Source: Beta vulgaris subsp. vulgaris
Lineage: Eukaryota > Streptophyta > Magnoliopsida > Caryophyllales > Amaranthaceae
DNA length: 64,000 bases
Reading direction: 5' to 3'
NCBI RefSeq assembly: GCF_026745355.1
Contig: NC_079206.1
Span: forward strand, 5,663,044-5,727,043
The notes under the pieces were generated by a model. The model worked only from the letters and a program-made list of their open reading frames with translations, made no database searches and was not told where the DNA came from. A program made the position numbers and the translations under genes. The first letter of the stretch is position 1; every line of letters begins with the position of its first letter. Positions 58,860-64,000 of this stretch are shown piece by piece.

Positions 58860-59740
58860 CAACCAAACCCATCAAAGGGGAAGCAAACCAACTAGGTTGG
58901 ACTCCCTCACCCTAAGACAAGCACAAAACTAGCTAGGAAACACACTTCCAAGCACACCAGTCAATTACAAACTATGAAACCAATTGCTATCTTGCCTCGA
59001 AATTTTTTGAGGTAAAACAACCTTAACTCTTGCTTTAACTATTTGTTCTACTTGCTTGCAACTTACATGAATAGTAGGAACACATTGTTCCCAATATACC
59101 TTATTCCTACTCTGCCATATCACATAGACCATGGCTGCTGCTCCTGTTAGTAATACTTGTTTCTGAAAATTTTGTTCTCCTGTTGTGCTGGTTCCATCTA
59201 ATCAATTGATGTAAATCCTCAAACTATGCTGAACATTTCAGCCATGGATTTAAGTGCTTCAAACACTCTGAACTAAACTTGCATCTAAAGAATAAATTTT
59301 GATGATCTTCTCTTGCTTGTCCACACAGTAGACATAGATCACTACTGCTTATTCCGATTGTTGCTAGTCTTGCTGTGGTCTGCAACCTCTCTTGCATAGC
59401 TAGCCATAGAATAATTCTATGTTTAGGCACATTTAATCTATTCCATACTATGTCATCCCAGGCAACTCTTTCTTGTTCTCCCTTCAACTTATATACACCA
59501 CCTTCACAGAAAACTGAGTCATTCTGTTGAATTCAGCCTGAGTGTAGACTTGTTTCAGTTGTTCCTTAACATAACATAATTTCCTCCTGTACCAGCTAGA
59601 ACTTGCTGCAGGAACATAATCCCACCATTCAGCATCCTTAATGTACATTGAGTGTACCATCTTTTGATAAATTCCAAGAAGAGCTGAATTTAAGAAACTT
59701 ACAGACATTTTGACTATCAGTTTCAAGTCTTTTATATGTT
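58860..59740 (-). pseudogene. Retroelement-derived zf-RVT (reverse transcriptase zinc-binding) fragment
   Basis: The minus strand encodes WWDYVPAASSSWYRRKLCYV, then after a frame change near 59500 GEQERVAWDDIVWNRLNVPK, LWLAMQERLQTTARL and SDLCLLCGQAREDHQNLFFR. Further down, with stops, it has IVKARVKVVLPQKIS. This order is the zinc-binding domain that follows reverse transcriptase in plant LINEs and their many dispersed copies. No reverse transcriptase domain is present here. It sits inside the third P450 relic. Confidence 0.75.
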
Positions 59741-59950
59741 TAAAGAATTTTTTTTTTCAATTTGGAGGCCTTGTCCCATGTCCCACTTTGGAGATGCTAA
59801 GGGCCGAGCCTGAATGATCGGTGTTTCAAGAGCTTCTTTCGCCATGGCAGCTGAAAAAATTATAACTGTAGGTACTTAGCGGAGCTGCTGCATCATTAGA
59901 GCGCCGTATATGTTGGCTAGTTTTGTCAAGAGACATGTGACTTAGTTTAT

Positions 59951-61066
59951 TGGAAATTTCACGCGCGTGTGGCAAGGTTTTGCTTGGTACCAATGCTAGG
60001 TTATAATGGTACCATTGTCCGAAAATATCGATATCAAAGTAAGGTTTGCTTGGTACCAGTCCTGATAACAATTTGATACCAATGTCAGATTATAATGGTA
60101 CCATTGTATTTTTTTGGGTGTTTGAGTCTCTTTTGGACTTAAACAGTTGATTACCAAGGCTTTCTCGTGTATCATTTACAATGATGTAGAATTCTCCTTT
60201 GTTTTATTTTTGTACCTATCTTCTTTTGGAAAGTTTGTGTCATTATGTGGTTTTCCCTTCTCCTGTTCGCCTTAAAATGCCAATTTTCTCTTTTCTATGT
60301 ACAACATACTACATGGGTCTTTGTGGTCCTTTTCCTTTTTTTTTTCCTTAATTCTTATCCTTCTATTTGTAGCCCAAGCATATACCATACATCTAGATGT
60401 ACCATATATTAAAGCTATTTTTTTTCTCATATCATATTTTTTTGCTCAACTAGACCTCTTCACATGAAAAATGAAAAAAAAAAACTCTTAGGTATACGTT
60501 AAACTCTGAAGTATATATACAAATTGCAATGTAATAATTATCAATTACCATTCCTATGCACGAAGTAAAATCTCTATTTTTTAATCTATACAATTTGACT
60601 TTTATACTTTGACTATTAATATATATTTAATTACGAACAAGTAAAAATTATACCATGTTGATATTTGAAAGTTTTTTGTTGAGATTGAATAGAATAAGAT
60701 TTTACATGATCATTTTTTCCTTAGGTATAAATTACTATAATTAAAGTAAATTATATAAATAGTATCAAAATACGAAGTGGTTAGATTAATAAAAAATGGA
60801 GATAGTAATAGAAGCCTGACGTCATTGGTAGGTGATATCATATGCTGGAATTTTCTAACAATCAAGAATTACATGTCAGTACTGTAGCAGGTGATAGCTA
60901 CGTACCACATTTCTATATGCTCATAAAGTCATAATCTTCTAACAACCAAGAAGCACATTTCAATACTATAGTACAACATAACATTTATTAAATAGGTTTG
61001 TACTGTATATTAAAAGTCCATCTGGTAGGTGATAATGATAGTAAATTTTAAAAATTAAATATTTTG
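59951..61066. other. AT-rich spacer with a duplicated GGTACC-containing block
   Basis: Around 59985-60109 the block TTGCTTGGTACCA ... TTATAATGGTACCATTG occurs twice (about 59989-60018 and 60050-60106) and contains partial palindromes. From 60110 on the sequence is AT-rich and no gene was seen. Confidence 0.5.
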
Positions 61067-62118
61067 TAATTCAACCTTTAAACGGTCTTTTTAAAACAGT
61101 TTTACTTATTAATTATTTTTGAATAATCCAACATTTTGTTGGTATCTTTTCATAATGGTGCTTGACCTGTTGTGACTGACATAACAGGTCAAGTATGATA
61201 CATGTCACACTATTATTGGTCAGATCACTTTCTCTCTCCTCTATCTCTTTTCCTCCACAACCCCAACCACCTAGCCACCACTACCACCGTCCTATGCTAG
61301 CCCCTTACCCCACCCTTGCAGCCTCACACCACCCTCACACCCGCCCCATGCAGCCCACTCACCCCACCCCACCTCACCTCAAGCCCTAACAGCTCAATCC
61401 CACCTCCACCCTACCCCAATTCGCAACAACCCCACCCCCAATTCGCGGCATCCCAACCCCCATCCCCACCTTGTTTGCAAACCCTAAACCCAACCCCATC
61501 CTAGCCCCCTATCCGATTCCAACCCCCAAAACAGACCCCCTACAATCCCCCCCACACCTCGTAGGTAGCCAACCCTGCCACCCCTTCCCCCTCTCCCCAT
61601 GCCCCTTCGCCCCTTCCCCGTCTCCATCCCATCGTTTCTTTCCATCTCGTCACACCTCCCCCATCTTCTCTCCCTTCTTCTCTTTTCACCCCTTCTCCTC
61701 TCCCTGAGCTTTCACGGCACCATATTGTTAACGACGATGACCACCACCACACATAACCACTGCTAATGTTAATGACGACGAATACAACATGATTCAAGAA
61801 GATAGAGAGAAAGAGGAGAGAGCAAGACATGAGGAAGAGAGAAACAGAAATGAACAGAGAGGGGGTGGGGGTCGAGTTGTTGGGGAAGGGGGCGAGTGTT
61901 TGGGGTGGGGCCAGTGGCACGGATGTGTAGTCAAACTAGAGATAAGGAGGTGAAGGGGGAGGAGAGAGAAATGAGTAGGAGGAGGGACAACAAATTACCT
62001 GAAGTTTAGGTCACGAGTCACCTGAACAGTTTTGAGAAGATATCACCAAAAGGTTGGATTATTCAAAAATAACTCATAAGTAGAACTGTTTTAAGAAGAC
62101 CGCTTAAAGGTTGGATTA
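61067..62118. mobile_element. Non-autonomous element with ~115-bp inverted repeats (MULE-like)
   Basis: The left end (61067-61180) and the reverse complement of the right end (about 62005-62118) match over more than 100 bp. Shared words in order: CAACCTTTAA, CGGTCTT, TTAAAACAGTT, TTATTTTTGAATAATCCAAC and GATATCTT / GGTATCTTTT. Long TIRs are usual for Mutator-like elements. A 9-bp target duplication could not be confirmed, so the class is provisional. The inside has a C-rich block (61250-61640) and a G-rich block (61855-61980). Proline-rich ORFs there are products of base composition. Confidence 0.65.
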
Positions 62119-62320
62119 TTAAAATTCATTTTTCCTAAATTTTATATAGCCACTACTCGTTACTAATGTTATGTAATTTCATCCCTATATATGTGAAATC
62201 ATGTAAATTTTCATTATTGTCACCAAATGCCACATCTACATGGTAATGGTAATTGATAAAAAAAATGACAAGTTTGGATAAGCTTACAGTGAATATTAAC
62301 ATGATACTTCATACTTAATA

Positions 62321-62590
62321 TATAATTTTTCTGTTTCTTTTTACTTGCAATGGTTTTGACTTTTACTCTATTCATTAACTCTGATCTACTTAGTTCATCT
62401 TTGGTGATTTATAATTAAGGAAAAACATATTCATGTAGGATCTTGTTAGATTTGTAATTAAACGTATATTTTCGAATATCTACTTTTCATAATTCTTAAA
62501 TATCGGTACTCAAAGATATTATGATTGATGTTATGCATTGACAAGCGTAAAAGTCCAACAGTTACAAGTAAAAACAAACAGATAAAGTAT
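62321..62590. mobile_element. Degenerate Stowaway-like MITE
   Basis: The left end contains CTGTTTCTTTTTACTTGCAA and the reverse complement of the right end contains CTGTTTGTTTTTACTTGTAA. TA-rich flanks make the exact borders uncertain. Confidence 0.5.
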
Positions 62591-63099
62591 ATATAAACTT
62601 GCCACCATTATCGGTTACCCATTGTTTAAAGTTACACAACTGGCATAAAATAAAGATAATGATACCACTAGGAGTAGCTAATCGAGTCGAGTAACTCGAT
62701 TTCGAATCGATCAACGCTCGGTCAAAACTCGACTCGATTTGGCTCTGCTCGAACTCAACTCAGCTTGAAACCTTAACGAGTTTATGATTAATCCCTCTTA
62801 AAATAAAGAGGGTAAAAGTTTCTAAGGTGCAAGTTCTTTATAAGTGCATGACGATAATTGAAAGTAGACAAATTACTAGCGTGCGTCTAGCTAAGCTTCA
62901 TTAACATGATAAATTGATAATAGATTGGCAGCCAGATAACGACAAATGTAGCTACTCGAAGCATGAATGAAGAAGTTTCACGAACTCCTGTTTCTTCATA
63001 TTGAAACTAGACTCCATCTGCAAATAATCGGAGGATAATTGTATATAGATATTACTTTAGTCACAACAAGAGAGTACAAAATATAGGATAATATAATAA
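62591..63099. other. Unassigned sequence with ACTCGA words
   Basis: 62675-62780 is built from repeated CTCGACTCGA / TCGAGTCGAG-type words, a composition seen in dispersed plant repeats. No gene was recognised. Confidence 0.35.
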
Positions 63100-64000
63100 G
63101 AAAACGATTATTTCACCAAATACCCCCGACAAATTAAAAAATTCACAATATACCCTCAATGTTTTAACAATTCACTATATACCCCTGACTTTTCATTTTT
63201 GTGCACCATATACCCTTTTTCTAACGGACGTTAGGCTGCCGTTTGCTTTATTTAAAATTTTGCCATCATTATTCACTAACCCTAATTTAAATCCTAATCC
63301 CTAACATCTAAACCTAACCCTAAAATCCAAACCCTAACCCACCCACTCCCCTACACCAGCCCCCCTCCCCTACACCAGCCCCCACCCCTCCCCCTCCCCC
63401 ACCGCCGCAGCACGCTCCCTCTCCCCTCCCCCTCCACCGCCTCTACCGTCGCAAGCCTTGCAGCCCCTCCCCTACTCCCTCGCCGTCAATTTCTTGAAGG
63501 GTTGTAAAATCTCCGGCGAAGCAGCAAAGCAGCGACACAACGCGAGGAAGTAAAGCTCCGGCGAGCGGGAAAATTGATGGGGTGGGGGTTTTGCGTTCGA
63601 GGGGGAGGGGTGGGATTTTTCGAAGGGTTGTAAAATTGGGGTTGGGAAATCGAAGGGGTTGGGAAGTCGGTGGCTGGGAATCGGCGGTGAGGGTAGGGGC
63701 TGGGAAATCGCCGGGGAAATCAGCGGGGAATGGGTGAGGGGAAGCCGGCGGTGACAGACGCGCAGGCAGTGGGGAAGGCCGGCAGTGGGGGAGGCCAGCG
63801 GTGGGGGAGGCCGACGATGGGGGAGGCCGGCAGTGGGGGAGGGGGAAGGGTAGGGGCTGGGGTGGGGTGGGGTGGAGGGGAGGGGTGGGGCTGCTAAAGA
63901 GGTAGGGTTAGGGTTAGGGTTTAGGGGAAGGATTAGGGTTGAATTAGGATTAGGGTTAGGTTAGATTAGGGTTAGGGTTTAATAATGACAAAAACGTAAA
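63100..64000. mobile_element. Inverted-repeat element with telomere-like arms, cut by the window end
   Basis: The left arm (TTTTGCCATCATTATTCACT, then AACCCTAA-type repeats, 63255-63345) is matched by the right arm (TTAGGG-type repeats, then TTTAATAATGACAAAAACG, 63898-64000). An outer left part (63100-63250) repeats the words ATACCC and CCATATACCC. Between the arms a C-rich block (63345-63480) is followed by a G-rich block (63560-63895). In the G-rich block an ~18-bp unit GTGGGGGAGGCCGGCA recurs about five times (63763-63843). The right end lies outside the window, so class and target duplication are unknown. Confidence 0.6.

Larger units (their letters stand above)
58046..59950 (-). pseudogene. 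Third CYP76-like P450, fragments split by insertions
   Basis: Three minus-strand pieces in gene order match the intact P450. 59945-59815 covers the region around PTVIISSAAMAKEAL (here VPT-equivalent with a stop). 58420-58290 covers WLPLSPKWRNLRKIC ... SRLDASQSLR. 58210-58050 covers the FKEIVRG to DLFNSMIDQRLQG region (reads like VIDLFKNMIDQRSQG). The rest of exon 1 and all of exon 2 are absent. A zf-RVT retroelement fragment and a Stowaway MITE separate the first and second pieces. Confidence 0.75.

Noticed and set aside
61195..61707. Proline-rich ORFs (also 8416-8733)
   Set aside because: Overlapping frames on both strands are open because the DNA is C-rich or G-rich; no domain is seen and they lie inside TIR elements.

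Overview
The window is nuclear DNA of a flowering plant, most likely a eudicot. Evidence: genes with many short AT-rich introns and GT-AG borders, two plastid-targeted proteins of plant type, plant cytochrome P450 genes, and plant transposons of nearly every class (Ty3/gypsy Tat, Athila-like solo LTR, MULE, PIF/Harbinger, CACTA, hAT-like, Stowaway, Helitron, SINE, LINE). There is nothing prokaryotic: no operons, CRISPR arrays or phage genes. The exact species cannot be read from the sequence.

Layout. (1) 1-2,280: 3' end of a plus-strand gene for an unidentified nuclear-looking protein. (2) 2,818-5,464: minus-strand Mutator-like transposase, killed by an in-frame stop. (3) 6,220-10,776: CCS, the copper chaperone of Cu/Zn superoxide dismutase, six exons, with a 1-kb PIF/Harbinger-like element in its fourth intron. 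(4) 12,389-20,921: ZPR1, sixteen exons. (5) 21,510-30,896: a complete Ty3/gypsy retrotransposon of the Tat group with a 5-bp target duplication, two RNase H domains and a spliced antisense gene. (6) 31,126-33,985: minus-strand plastid Nudix hydrolase of the NUDX14 type, convergent with ZPR1. (7) 34,774-36,873: a Stowaway-type element packed with Helitrons. (8) 37,707-39,538: an intact minus-strand CYP76-like P450. Two relics of the same gene lie at 42.2-43.2 and 58.0-59.9 kb, so 37.7-60 kb is the eroded remains of a P450 tandem cluster. (9) 43,962-51,107: a satellite-like array of thirteen ~325-bp units, split by an Athila-like solo LTR that itself holds a CACTA element. (10) 52,812-57,536: a hAT-like element and a full-length PIF/Harbinger transposon with both of its genes, each frameshifted. 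(11) 58-64 kb: transposon-rich DNA with no host gene recognised. It ends inside an inverted-repeat element with telomere-like arms.

The five recognised host genes are not a pathway. CCS loads copper into SOD, ZPR1 is a growth-related eEF1A-binding zinc-finger protein, the Nudix enzyme cleaves nucleotide sugars, and the P450 is specialised metabolism. The most unusual material is in the mobile DNA. It includes a possible translational readthrough stop between protease and reverse transcriptase of the Tat element (TAG followed by CAATTA), the four-exon antisense gene in the same element, a Helitron with two 5' ends in tandem, and three unrelated TIR elements that share a C-rich to G-rich arm layout. 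All exon borders were read by eye from splice signals, reading frame and remembered family sequence; no alignment was run.
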